This document shows positions 1 through 7,832 of a DNA stretch of 64,000 nucleotides, one piece after another. The stretch is from CAVSJA01 sp963728145. GTDB taxonomy: Bacteria; Bacteroidota; Bacteroidia; Chitinophagales; Chitinophagaceae. The translations under genes were made by a program, and so were the position numbers. The DNA lies in assembly GCA_963728145.1 (NCBI GenBank), contig CAVSJA010000009.1, positions 124,001-188,000 of the forward strand, in the 5' to 3' direction. Every line of letters begins with the position of its first letter. Positions within the stretch are counted from its first letter, which is position 1. The notes below the pieces were generated by a model. The model had not been told where the DNA came from. It saw nothing but the letters and a program-made list of their open reading frames with translations, and did not search any database.

Positions 1-1
1 T

Positions 2-877
2 TTCTTTGTGCAGTTGGCTCCCTTCGATACAAAGGGCGACCGTGCGCAGGCATTGACCTTATCTCTTGAATCCGCTCCAAAGGGAAATACCTTCCTCGAA
101 GATTCGATCAATATGCGCATTCCTTTTTCCGATTTGATCAGCCGGAAGACCGATCCTAATTCTGCAAACCTTCCGATCCTTTGCATCAATACCACAAGAA
201 TGCAGGATGGCCGGCCATCGGTGATTAGTACCGTTGCATTGGATGCCCAAACATTTAATAATCGACTAGACGTATTATCGATTATTCCGAATGGAAAAGA
301 TATTAAGTTAAGTACTTCAGTAGTATTGGGGGCAAGCTTCCCATATTTAAGTCCGGCTGGAAGAATTGATCAGCCCGAACCAACCAGAAAAAATGGTATA
401 AGAGAACATTATTTTGTTGATGGTGGCTATGTAGACAATTCAGGTGCAGGAGTGGTACATGAAATGCTAATTAAGATACAACAACTTAAAGCTACAATAT
501 TGAATCGCTCAGCTGACCAGCAAGTAAAGGACAGAGTAGCTAAACTACGATTCTATGTGCTGCATATTTCAAACGGACCTGCCGGGGAAGCATATGTAAA
601 AAAGGTCAATCCTTTCATCAATGATTTTGCGGGTCCCTTAAAAACACTTATAGGATCTTATAGTGTACAAACCACCATTAACGATAGCCGATTGAAGAAT
701 TTCGTCGCTGGTTTTGATTCAGATGGTTACTGGGATATCAACCTTTACCGCCCGCGGGAGACGATCAAATACCCGATGAACTGGGTTATTTCGAGAACTA
801 CGCTGGACAGCATGGACCAACGGTTACGGACACATGAGAATATTATGAGGCTGATTGCGAGATTACCGAAGAAATAA
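2..877 (+). CDS. Patatin-like phospholipase, C-terminal part (5' end outside window)
   Basis: The frame is open to the left edge, so this is the C-terminal part of a longer protein; the GTG at position 8 is probably internal. About 138 residues in is FVDGGYVDNSG, the Asp-Gly-Gly block that carries the catalytic Asp of patatin-like lipases. The nucleophile motif GxSxG and the oxyanion loop would lie upstream, off the window. Family members hydrolyse acyl esters of phospholipids or neutral lipids, usually at membranes. About 150 residues after the DGG block show no motif I recognise. The gene converges on the YbjQ gene across an AATAATC hairpin array. Family assignment is fairly sure; substrate and location are unknown. 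Confidence 0.72.
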   Translation, partial: FFVQLAPFDTKGDRAQALTLSLESAPKGNTFLEDSINMRIPFSDLISRKTDPNSANLPILCINTTRMQDGRPSVISTVALDAQTFNNRLDVLSIIPNGKDIKLSTSVVLGASFPYLSPAGRIDQPEPTRKNGIREHYFVDGGYVDNSGAGVVHEMLIKIQQLKATILNRSADQQVKDRVAKLRFYVLHISNGPAGEAYVKKVNPFINDFAGPLKTLIGSYSVQTTINDSRLKNFVAGFDSDGYWDINLYRPRETIKYPMNWVISRTTLDSMDQRLRTHENIMRLIARLPKK

Positions 878-897
878 TACGCTCTGCGCAGCAAAAA

Positions 898-1002
898 ATA
901 ATCAATAATCAATAATCAATAATTGCTAGTTGTGGAGCGGACTTATTAATCCGGGGTAGTCTTTTGCCAGAAGTATTATTGATTATTAATTATTGATTAT
1001 TA
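898..1002. repeat. Opposed AATAATC / GATTATT arrays between convergent genes
   Basis: Three to four copies of AATAATC on the left (about 898-923) face GATTATT copies on the right (about 974-1002), with about 50 nt between. The RNA can fold into a long A/U-rich hairpin between the ends of the patatin and YbjQ genes. It is one of many such arrays in this window, each with its own word. A role in transcript ends is inferred from position only. Confidence 0.6.
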
Positions 1003-1006
1003 ACTC

Positions 1007-1327
1007 TTACGAAATGACCACAGCCGTGCCGCTAGCGCTCACCATCAGCATGCTTCCATTTTTGCCAACTGTTTCATAGTCGAGGTCGATTCCAATAACG
1101 GCATTGGCTCCCATTGCCTGGGCCTTTTGAACAAGTTCACTCATAGCGAAGGTTTTGGCTTCATCCAAAACACGCTCATAGGTTCCACTGCGTCCACCGA
1201 AGATGTCGCGCAGACCGGCGAAGATGTCCTTAAAAATATTAGCACCGATAATGGTTTGGGAGGTTACCACACCAAGGTATTTGTTTACAGGATGGCCTTC
1301 AATATTGTGCGTTGTAGAAGTGATCAT
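1007..1327 (-). CDS. YbjQ/UPF0145 family protein
   Basis: Small cytosolic protein of about 106 residues with the YbjQ pattern: an N-terminal GVVTSQTIIGANI block, a central AL-rich helix region and GANAVIGIDLDYE followed by GSMLMVSASGTAVV. The family forms pentamers and is often labelled a putative heavy-metal-binding domain; its biochemical role is not established. I place the start at the ATG at 1327 rather than the TTG 18 nt upstream, because the conserved domain begins there. A near match to the Bacteroidota -7 box (TATTATTG) lies upstream. The gene converges on the patatin gene. Confidence 0.82.
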   Translation of the reverse strand: MITSTTHNIEGHPVNKYLGVVTSQTIIGANIFKDIFAGLRDIFGGRSGTYERVLDEAKTFAMSELVQKAQAMGANAVIGIDLDYETVGKNGSMLMVSASGTAVVIS

Positions 1328-1436
1328 TTTGATAATTTGACGCAATAATAGACTGAAAATTGATTAATCAGGTTGTATACGTCTTTGAATTTTTGATAGA
1401 TCAAGATTGATTTACGTGTTTAGAAGAGGCATGCTC

Positions 1437-1444
1437 TATCTTTG
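1437..1444 (+). promoter_or_regulatory. Candidate -7 promoter box (TATCTTTG) for the CHAT gene
   Basis: TATCTTTG matches the Bacteroidota -7 consensus TAnnTTTG and lies 62 bp before the CHAT gene ATG. I see no well-spaced TTTG -33 box. Confidence 0.4.
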
Positions 1445-1506
1445 GCCAAATTGGAGGATTTAGTTGTTTTGAACTGCACTCTTCAAAAAAACCAAAGCTT
1501 ACGACC

Positions 1507-2823
1507 ATGCGAATTTTGGTTCTATTTGTTTTCTTATCAACACTTTCAGTAGTAAGTAATGGCCAGGATCCAATTAAGGAATTCAATCGCTATTACATAA
1601 ATAGTGTGGAAAAATTGCAAAAGCTCTATGGTTTACGAGGGAGCGATCCTACTTGTGATACCTCCTTCAACATAAAAGATCCTTTGCAAAGTATCGAGGA
1701 TCTGGTTTCTAGTTATCGCAAAAAAGCATTCAGTCTCGGAATTTTGTTTTATAATCTGTATCAGGATAGCTTAAGGATATGGCTTCTTAAAAACGGGAGA
1801 TTAAACTATTCAATTGAAAGAATTACTGAAGATGAATTGCTGGAAGCTGAAAAAAATCTACGTTTGGCCTTAAGAGTGGATGTATTAACCACTGGAAGAG
1901 TACCTCAGAAACGATCAGGAATTGTTTCTGGAACTAGAGAAAACAAGTCAGTTTCGTTGGATGAATCTGTTAACGTCGCAACGAAAATTCTTTTACCCGA
2001 AAAGATAGCCTATCATTTATCCGGGTTGGAACATCTGATCATTATGCCGGAATTTAATATCGGGCAATTCCCCTTTTACTTATTGAAGCCGTATGGGAAT
2101 ACTGCTTACCTGATCGATAGTCTCTCCTTAAGTTTTGCTCCGCATCTATGTAACCTTGAGGCTGTCGTCCACAATCACAGGGAACTTTTTGGAAATCAGG
2201 TCAGATATATTCCGGAATCTCCACTTATAGTGGGAAACCCTATGTTCTCGTCTAAAACTGAATATTATTTCCCATCATTAAAGGGGGCTGAAACCGAAGC
2301 AAAACAGGTGGCTGAATTACTTGGGACTAAAGCTTACGTTGGAAAAGAGGCTTCTAAACTTAAAATAACAGAAATGGCACATAAAGCCGACCTGCTTTAT
2401 TTTGCAACGCATGGGCTCTATGACAGTAAAAAATTATTGGATGGCAGTTTTTTGGCTTTCGCGCCCGATTCATCAAGCAAAACAGGTTTTTGGACAGCAA
2501 AAGAAATTCAGGGAACACGACTAAATGCCACACTCGCTATATTAAGCGCGTGCCAGACAGGAGTGGGAAAAATTGTTGGGGGTGGATTCATAGGAATCGG
2601 AAGAGCCTTCTTTATATCTGGGGTCGATAATACTATCATAAGTTTATGGTCAGTTGATGATCAGAGCACGCAAAACCTAATGATTTTATTCGTAAAGGAA
2701 CTTTTGAAAGAAAATGATTTTTTTCCTGCCGGCCATTTACGAAAAGCCATTCTTGAATATAAAAAGCAAGACACAAATCCAGCTCATTGGGCGCCATTTA
2801 TGGATTTCGGATTTCCTTATTGA
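1507..2823 (+). CDS. Secreted CHAT-domain (caspase-like) protein
   Basis: 438-residue protein with an N-terminal signal peptide (about residues 1-20, cleavage near SNGQ). The C-terminal two thirds form a CHAT domain. The caspase-type dyad is visible: His302 in YFATHG and Cys349 in LSACQTG, followed by GGGFIGIGRAFFISG and the SLWSVDD block typical of CHAT. CHAT is a caspase-HetF-like peptidase fold usually joined to TPR repeats. Here there are only about 200 residues before the domain and no obvious TPR repeats. The signal peptide suggests a periplasmic or exported protein, unlike cytosolic CHAT effectors. It appears monocistronic; substrate unknown. Confidence 0.8.
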   Translation: MRILVLFVFLSTLSVVSNGQDPIKEFNRYYINSVEKLQKLYGLRGSDPTCDTSFNIKDPLQSIEDLVSSYRKKAFSLGILFYNLYQDSLRIWLLKNGRLNYSIERITEDELLEAEKNLRLALRVDVLTTGRVPQKRSGIVSGTRENKSVSLDESVNVATKILLPEKIAYHLSGLEHLIIMPEFNIGQFPFYLLKPYGNTAYLIDSLSLSFAPHLCNLEAVVHNHRELFGNQVRYIPESPLIVGNPMFSSKTEYYFPSLKGAETEAKQVAELLGTKAYVGKEASKLKITEMAHKADLLYFATHGLYDSKKLLDGSFLAFAPDSSSKTGFWTAKEIQGTRLNATLAILSACQTGVGKIVGGGFIGIGRAFFISGVDNTIISLWSVDDQSTQNLMILFVKELLKENDFFPAGHLRKAILEYKKQDTNPAHWAPFMDFGFPY

Positions 2824-2843
2824 TTATTGAAATAGATTTATAA

Positions 2844-2877
2844 TAAAAAAACCAATGAACAGTTCCCCATTCATTGG
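2844..2877 (-). terminator. Rho-independent terminator of the DUF2807 gene
   Basis: Read on the minus strand, CCAATGAA and TTCATTGG form an 8-bp stem followed by a run of seven T. It lies about 100 nt beyond the stop of the DUF2807 gene, and could also slow plus-strand transcription leaving the CHAT gene. Confidence 0.6.
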
Positions 2878-2888
2878 CATTAGTGTGT

Positions 2889-2947
2889 GTCCGCCCGCCT
2901 GCCCGACTGAGTCATTCAGGCGGGGATGAACCCGGTCGGACGGGGAT
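2889..2947. repeat. GC-rich palindromic intergenic repeat
   Basis: Imperfect palindrome built from CCCGCCTG...CAGGCGGG and CCCGAC...GTCGG blocks, much richer in GC than its surroundings. It looks like a dispersed repeat unit rather than coding DNA. Confidence 0.5.
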
Positions 2948-2975
2948 TTTGGATTTCCCTACTACTTAACCTATT

Positions 2976-3458
2976 TTAATTCGCTACGCGTTTGGTGACA
3001 TTGTAGTCATCGGCTGCTTCAACGGTCACTTTGCCTGAAGAATGGATCTTTACAGCTCCATCTTTGTTGAATTTGATCGCCAGGCGGGGTGAGCTAAGCG
3101 TGTTGAAAGAAACTACTTCTGCAACACCATTCACTTCGAGGGTTGATAATTCTCTAACGGAAATTGTAATCGCAATTTTGTCATTGTACTTTCCGGCAGT
3201 TTCTGCATCCACGATCAATTCACCATTCTTGTTGATGAAAAAGATCTGCTTAACCATTCTCTCATCGCCTTCTACCCATGCTTTCTGCATAGAATCGCTT
3301 TGGATCAGGACGATATCAACATTTGCGTTTACAGTGATCTTTGAGAAATCACCAAGATAAGATTCTTTAAGTCCGTACTTAAAGGAAGATTTGTTTTGGG
3401 ACATGGCGTTCACTCCGAGTCCAACTAATACCATCATCATAAAAATTGCTTTTTTCAT
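2976..3458 (-). CDS. DUF2807 (GIN domain) exported protein
   Basis: About 160 residues starting at MKKAIFMMM (ATG at 3458), with a signal peptide ending near VNAMSQ. The open frame continues 30 codons upstream, but that extension has no signal-peptide character. The mature part contains FSKITVNANVDIVLIQSD and a repeating beta pattern (LSTLEVNGVAEV, AVKIHSSG) typical of DUF2807 beta-helix domains, called putative autotransporter adhesin heads in Bacteroidota. About 140 mature residues is shorter than the 200 or more usual for the family, so it is a compact version. Likely a periplasmic or surface beta-helix; function unknown. Confidence 0.75.
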   Translation of the reverse strand: MKKAIFMMMVLVGLGVNAMSQNKSSFKYGLKESYLGDFSKITVNANVDIVLIQSDSMQKAWVEGDERMVKQIFFINKNGELIVDAETAGKYNDKIAITISVRELSTLEVNGVAEVVSFNTLSSPRLAIKFNKDGAVKIHSSGKVTVEAADDYNVTKRVAN

Positions 3459-3628
3459 TTGAAAAGGTTTAAAATTCATTTCCCTGTTAAAATGGGATAA
3501 TCTGGTTTTGAATTGCAAATATTCATCAGGAATGCACGGAGCAATCAAGTTGCTTTGGAATGAACCGTGAAAACCTGTGGTTGAATTGAGTGGAAGACCT
3601 CTTGCGGAAAGCCTGAGATTCAGATTGC

Positions 3629-3749
3629 GCCCCTACGGGGCTGAGCGAGTTTGGGTGTTTGCTTTTTTGGTTACAAAGCTGTTGCCCCGAAGGGGCAATG
3701 TCATTGAGTTAAGGAAACAAAATCGCGGCAACGCAGCACCGAAGGGGCT
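3629..3749. repeat. Cluster of GCCCCTACGGGGC-type palindromes in a gene-free gap
   Basis: Three short palindromes lie in a row: GCCCCTACGGGGC (3629-3641), TTGCCCCGAAGGGGCAA (3682-3698) and AGCACCGAAGGGGCT (3735-3749). Similar CCCC/GGGG and GCTCC/GGAGC hairpins occur near 14.1-14.4 kb. The whole stretch 3459-3895 holds no convincing gene; the 90-codon minus-strand frame across it reads through these repeats. It resembles REP-like intergenic DNA. Confidence 0.55.
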
Positions 3750-3895
3750 AAACGTCTTCTGAGATCTCGATCTGACTTTTACCAGTGTGACCGGGTATGT
3801 GTGACTAAATGTTTCCACTTGTTCTTTTCTAAAAAATTCAATTGTATTCAGTGTATTCGAAAATTTTTTTATTTTCTTCATCGAAACCTCCTGAC

Positions 3896-4359
3896 ATGGA
3901 ACCAACTAACAACCTACCTCGGAATTGACACAGAGAACTTTGATTGAGCCAGCATCAAAGGGCCACGTTTTCGAATTTGATCTATTGACAGTATACTTTA
4001 CTGGTGCCTGTTTTTCGCAATAGGTTTTGTATATGCGCGGACGGTGGTACCACAGGCAGGAGAAGCTTACGATTGTGCCAGTGAATCGGCAATGCTACCC
4101 CACTATGGCCTGTATGTAGGAAACTATGTCATTTTTATCGGCTTGTACACAATCATTGAAGGAGTGAGCGAGGGCAGGTCCCTGGGAAAATTGGTAACAG
4201 GTACCGTCGCTGTCAGGAAGGATGGTGGAAACCCTTCACATTCAAAGACGCTCTATTACGGAGTCTTTGCCGCATAATCCCTTTGAGCCATTATTTGCTT
4301 TGTTTATGGAGCCATGGCATGACAGCTTGACTAATACAACCGTGGTTAGAAGAAGATAG
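3896..4359 (+). pseudogene. RDD-family membrane protein gene, broken by several indels
   Basis: Pieces of an RDD-domain protein of about 150 residues can be read across several frames from the ATG at 3896. They are, in order, LTQRTLIEPASKG; then RF-NLI-DSILYWCLFFAIGF; then a longer clean piece to SEGRSLGKLVTGTVAVRKDGG (frame of 4044-4230); then KPFTFKDALLRSLCRIIP; then EPLFALFMEPWHDSLTNTTVVRRR and a TAG at 4357. The order and the motifs (ASKG, SLGKLVTGT, LCRIIPFEP, WHD) are those of RDD proteins, which have two or three membrane segments and poorly known roles. About six single-base gains or losses separate the pieces. The residues remain well conserved, so either inactivation is recent or the sequence here has errors. 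Confidence 0.75.
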
Positions 4360-4365
4360 CGGGCA

Positions 4366-4965
4366 TCACTTGCCGTCCTTCCATTGCCAGAGATGCATAC
4401 ATGCATAAGTGCGATAGGGACTCCATTTGCCAGATATGCGGAGAAGGTCTTCTTTGAACTTTTTCTTATCAGTGCGATCGAGACGGTATAGTTTGATCAT
4501 TGCATTTTGAATACCGAGATCGTCAATGGCAAAAACATCTTCGCGGCCGAGTGCGAACATCAATAACATTTCAACAGTCCATCTGCCTACGCCTTTTATC
4601 TGAATGAGGTATTCAATCACTTCATCATTGTTCATCTTATCCAGTTTCTTCGGATCAAGACCTGATTCAATGGCAAAGCGAGCGACGTTTTGAACATAAT
4701 TCGTCTTGGCATTTGACATGCCAATTGCTCTCAATGTTTCAAATGGGGTGTCGACAATTTGTTGCGGGCAAGGTTCCTTACCACCGTAGATAGCTAAGAA
4801 TCTCTTATAGATCACGTCTGCAACTTTTGTTGAAAGTTGCTGGCTCATAATGGATGCGCAGAGATAAGTGCAGATATTTTTTCTCTTCTTTAAAGAGGAT
4901 CCAGTCTGTTGATCGATGATTTTTTTAAGCTTCTTATCTTTAGAAAGATGAATTCTGTATTCCAT
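4366..4965 (-). CDS. AlkA-like DNA-3-methyladenine glycosylase (HhH-GPD)
   Basis: 199-residue protein of the helix-hairpin-helix GPD superfamily. The hairpin reads IKGVGRWTVEMLLMFALG (about residues 123-140), followed by the Asp pair at 148-149 (AIDDLG) where AlkA-type enzymes carry the catalytic Asp. SIMSQQLSTK near residue 40 matches the conserved Q-rich helix. No FeS cysteine cluster is present, so it is not MutY or Nth. The expected activity is excision of alkylated purines such as 3-methyladenine in base excision repair. It follows cysS by 14 bp, likely co-transcribed. A second, divergent AlkA-like gene lies at 17487-18110. Confidence 0.85.
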   Translation of the reverse strand: MEYRIHLSKDKKLKKIIDQQTGSSLKKRKNICTYLCASIMSQQLSTKVADVIYKRFLAIYGGKEPCPQQIVDTPFETLRAIGMSNAKTNYVQNVARFAIESGLDPKKLDKMNNDEVIEYLIQIKGVGRWTVEMLLMFALGREDVFAIDDLGIQNAMIKLYRLDRTDKKKFKEDLLRISGKWSPYRTYACMHLWQWKDGK

Positions 4966-4979
4966 TCACAGGGTATTTA

Positions 4980-6485
4980 TCACTGAAAACCATAACTCAT
5001 TCCCCCATCCTTCTCATCTTTCAATGCAATTCCTAACTGCATTAATTGATTGCGGATCTTATCTGAACTCGCATAATCTTTTCTTGCTCTCGCTTCTTTG
5101 CGCATTTCGATGAGTAATTCCAATACGCCTTTCAGTTTATCATCTTCCCTGCCTGTTTCGGCCCGGAATCCTAAAATATCTTCAAGATAGACTTTGAACT
5201 TCTCTTTTAAATGATTCAATAAATCTGCGCCTAACGCTTCGGGTGAAATATGTTTGTCTTTTACGGAATTGATTATGGGCACCAGCTCAAATAAATTTGC
5301 TAACACTTTTGCAGTAGAGAAATCATCGTTCATGAAATCTTCCAGTTCGGCCATGAGCTTCGAGCTGCGAGCCGCGAGCTCTTTGTCTTGCGGTTCAGAT
5401 TGAAGGTCCGAGCTATCTGCGCGAAGCTTCAAATACTCATACGCTTCCCATAATCGCTTTAATCCACGTTCCGCTGCCTGTAATGCTTCATTGCTGAAAT
5501 CAAGCGTACTGCGATAATGTGTTTGTAGAATGAAAAAGCGAATGGTCATTGGACTATAGGCTTTTTCCAATTGTGGGTGATCTCACCGCTGAAAAGTTCT
5601 GTAAGCGTGATCACATTATTATAACTCTTGCCCATCTTACTGACCGTTAATGGTGATCATATTATTATGGATCCAATAACGGGCAGGCACATGTCCTCCA
5701 TTGCAGATCGTACTCTGCGCAATTTCACTTTCATGATGCGGAAACAAAAGATCCATTCCGCCGCCATGTATATCGAATTCCTGACCAAGATATTTTGTAC
5801 TCATGGCTGAGCATTCAATATGCCAGCCGGGAAATCCTTCGCCCCATGGGCTTTGCCAGCGCATCAAATGTTCTGGCGGCGCAGATTTCCATAAAGCGAA
5901 ATCCTGCGGATTTCTTTTTTCTTCCTGTCCTTCCAGCGCACGTGTGTTCTCCAACAGGTCATCTAAAATTCTCCCACTTAATTTGCCATAGGGAAATTTC
6001 TCTGCATATTTTTTTACATCGAAATACACACTGCCATTCACTTCATATGCATATCCTTTCGCCATGATCTCTTTGATCATTTCAATCTGCTCCACGATAT
6101 GTCCTGTTGCAGTTGGTTCAATGCTGGGATCGATATTATTGAATTGCCGCATTGCCCAATGGTAAAGATTGGTATATTTCTGCACGAGTTCCATCGGTTC
6201 AATCTTTTCCAGTATGGCTTTCTTTGCAATCTTATCTTCCGGATCCCTTCCTTCTTCCTCAAAATGTCCCGCATCTGTAATATTTCTTACATAACGCACT
6301 TTATACCCGAGATGCATGAGGTATCGATAGACTACATCAAAAGTGATATAAGGCCGTGCATGACCGAGATGACTTTCACCACTAACGGTGGGGCCGCAGA
6401 CATACATGCCAGCATGACCCCTGGTAATTGGCTTAAAGACTTCTTTTTTCCTGCTATATGAATTATATACTGTTAATTCTGACAT
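4980..6485 (-). CDS. cysS: Cysteinyl-tRNA synthetase, reading frame broken twice
   Basis: CysS charges tRNA-Cys with cysteine and is normally essential. The 5' part (6485 to about 5640) holds the HIGH motif as HLGH (residues 39-42), zinc ligands including Cys30 (MYVCGPT), GWHIECSAMS, and GGGMDLLFPHHE. It stops just before the KMSKS loop because of one extra base (5639): CAG, extra T, then AAG ATG GGC AAG (KMGKS). About 55 nt later a second shift (5580-5581) restores a frame reading HPQLEKAYSPMTIRFF and continuing to the C terminus. Repaired, the protein is about 500 residues, normal for the family. Because the rest is intact and the gene essential, sequence error is the likeliest reading; true disruption with a second copy elsewhere cannot be excluded. 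Possible operon with the AlkA gene. Confidence 0.85.
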
Positions 6486-6501
6486 ATGAACTGGTGGATC
6501 T

Positions 6502-6562
6502 GGTTCCGAACCCTAACCGGGCATGTTCGACTTTTGTCGGATTCTTACTGGGTTCGGAACCC
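6502..6562. repeat. Inverted repeat upstream of cysS
   Basis: GGTTCCGAACCC (6502-6513) and GGGTTCGGAACCC (6550-6562) are each nearly palindromic and complementary to each other, with a smaller TTCGAC/GTCGGA stem between. It lies 17 nt or more upstream of the cysS ATG, so it would be in the leader if the promoter box near 6600 is used. It could be a regulatory hairpin or a dispersed repeat. Confidence 0.45.
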
Positions 6563-6599
6563 TAAATATCTATGTTATGATTAATTGAATTTGCAATCG

Positions 6600-6607
6600 C
6601 AAAAATA
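6600..6607 (-). promoter_or_regulatory. Candidate -7 promoter box (TATTTTTG) for cysS
   Basis: TATTTTTG on the minus strand matches TAnnTTTG and would give a leader of about 110 nt containing the inverted repeat at 6502-6562. No clear -33 box; weak call. Confidence 0.25.
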
Positions 6608-6687
6608 TGTTTATCCCGCCGTAACGGGACAACAAAGAAAACAAGTTGGCAGAGAAGTGGAATAGAACATGTGTTAAAGATAATAAA

Positions 6688-7824
6688 TTATTTCCCTGTT
6701 AAGCGGAGGTCTGTCACGATCGGGAAATGATCGGAATACTGGATCGGTTCGGTCTTGGATTGGAGTACCTTGAACCGGTCATCAACAAAAACATAGTCGA
6801 TACGCAGGGTGGGCGAAATAAATCGAAAAGTCCGTCCAAGCCCCGATCCACCTGATACAAAAACATCTTTTCGGTTACCCTTCAACCTGAAATAGGTGTA
6901 GGATCCGGGTACATCATTCAGGTCACCTGAAAATATGATGGGATGCGGGCATGATTTCATTGCCTGGTAGGCCTGTTCTACCTGCCCGGAGCGAAGGGAA
7001 TAAGAACGACGGAGTTTCTTTGATAAGGATTGTGTTGCTTCAACAAGGCTATCATCAGCCGATTTGATGATACGGATATCCTCATATTCCTTCTTCCCAA
7101 AGTTATTCGATTGCAAATGGGTTGTGTAGACTCTTATCATTCCCATAGGTGAATTGATATCGGCATAAATCAGGCTCTCATTCATTATCGATGAATCAGG
7201 CTTTCGATACCTGATCTTATCATTTGAAACAATTGGATATTTTGAAAAGATCGCACTTCCGGACTCATACAGATTCTTGTACCTGGAATAGTCATTCGTA
7301 AAATAATAATGCGGATAACCCATCTCCTGCATCACCGATAAAGTGCGATCATACAGATGCGGGTCCTTTGATTCAAAGAATTCCTGCAAACAAACAATAT
7401 CCGCATTCTGGTTGCGGATATAGTCAAGCATTTTAGTACGGTTGGGAGTACGACCCCTGGTTTTTTTATACATCTCGTCCCAGGAATGAATATTCCAGTT
7501 CAGCAATCGAATACTGCTTTCCTGTTTTTCCTGGCTGAATCCATTGCCGAAGTTGAAACCTATTACAGCGCGAATGGTAAAAAATCCCAACAAAAGAGCG
7601 CCTAATGACAGGAACGCCCATTTGGAACGAAAGAATAGCCAGAAGATGAGGAATATAAAAAGAAACAGAATTAAAAATGGTACCGCTAATGCAAGTATTG
7701 CAATAAACCACCATCCAACGGGATCAATAAAACTGTTAAGGCATGCAAGTAGAAATAAAATAACGAGAATAATATTGAGTATAATAAAGAACCTTTTGGT
7801 GATCTTGCGGACTGCCTTTAGCAT
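6688..7824 (-). CDS. Membrane-anchored endonuclease/exonuclease/phosphatase (EEP) family protein
   Basis: 378 residues. The first 90 or so form two to three hydrophobic segments (ILNIILVILFLLACLNS, then FIAILALAVPFLILFLFIF and a third). The rest is an EEP domain: RLLNWNIHSW at the start, DIVCLQEF with the metal-binding Glu, a central THLQSN, SGDLNDVPGS with the Asp/Asn pair, and YSDHFPIVTDL with the terminal Asp-His. This fold covers DNases, inositol phosphatases and sphingomyelinases; membrane-anchored Bacteroidota versions lack a firm substrate. The domain probably faces the periplasm. It starts 8 bp after the upstream rhomboid gene, suggesting co-transcription. Confidence 0.85.
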   Translation of the reverse strand: MLKAVRKITKRFFIILNIILVILFLLACLNSFIDPVGWWFIAILALAVPFLILFLFIFLIFWLFFRSKWAFLSLGALLLGFFTIRAVIGFNFGNGFSQEKQESSIRLLNWNIHSWDEMYKKTRGRTPNRTKMLDYIRNQNADIVCLQEFFESKDPHLYDRTLSVMQEMGYPHYYFTNDYSRYKNLYESGSAIFSKYPIVSNDKIRYRKPDSSIMNESLIYADINSPMGMIRVYTTHLQSNNFGKKEYEDIRIIKSADDSLVEATQSLSKKLRRSYSLRSGQVEQAYQAMKSCPHPIIFSGDLNDVPGSYTYFRLKGNRKDVFVSGGSGLGRTFRFISPTLRIDYVFVDDRFKVLQSKTEPIQYSDHFPIVTDLRLTGK

Positions 7825-7832
7825 GATTAAAA

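Noticed and set aside
2..2823. Patatin, YbjQ and CHAT genes as an antiphage defence island
   Set aside because: Patatin and CHAT domains occur in defence systems, but the CHAT protein has a signal peptide, the genes are not in one operon (YbjQ is on the other strand), and no sensor, nuclease or cyclase is present.
3633..3905. 90-codon minus-strand frame
   Set aside because: It is translated from palindromic repeats and lacks protein-like sequence.
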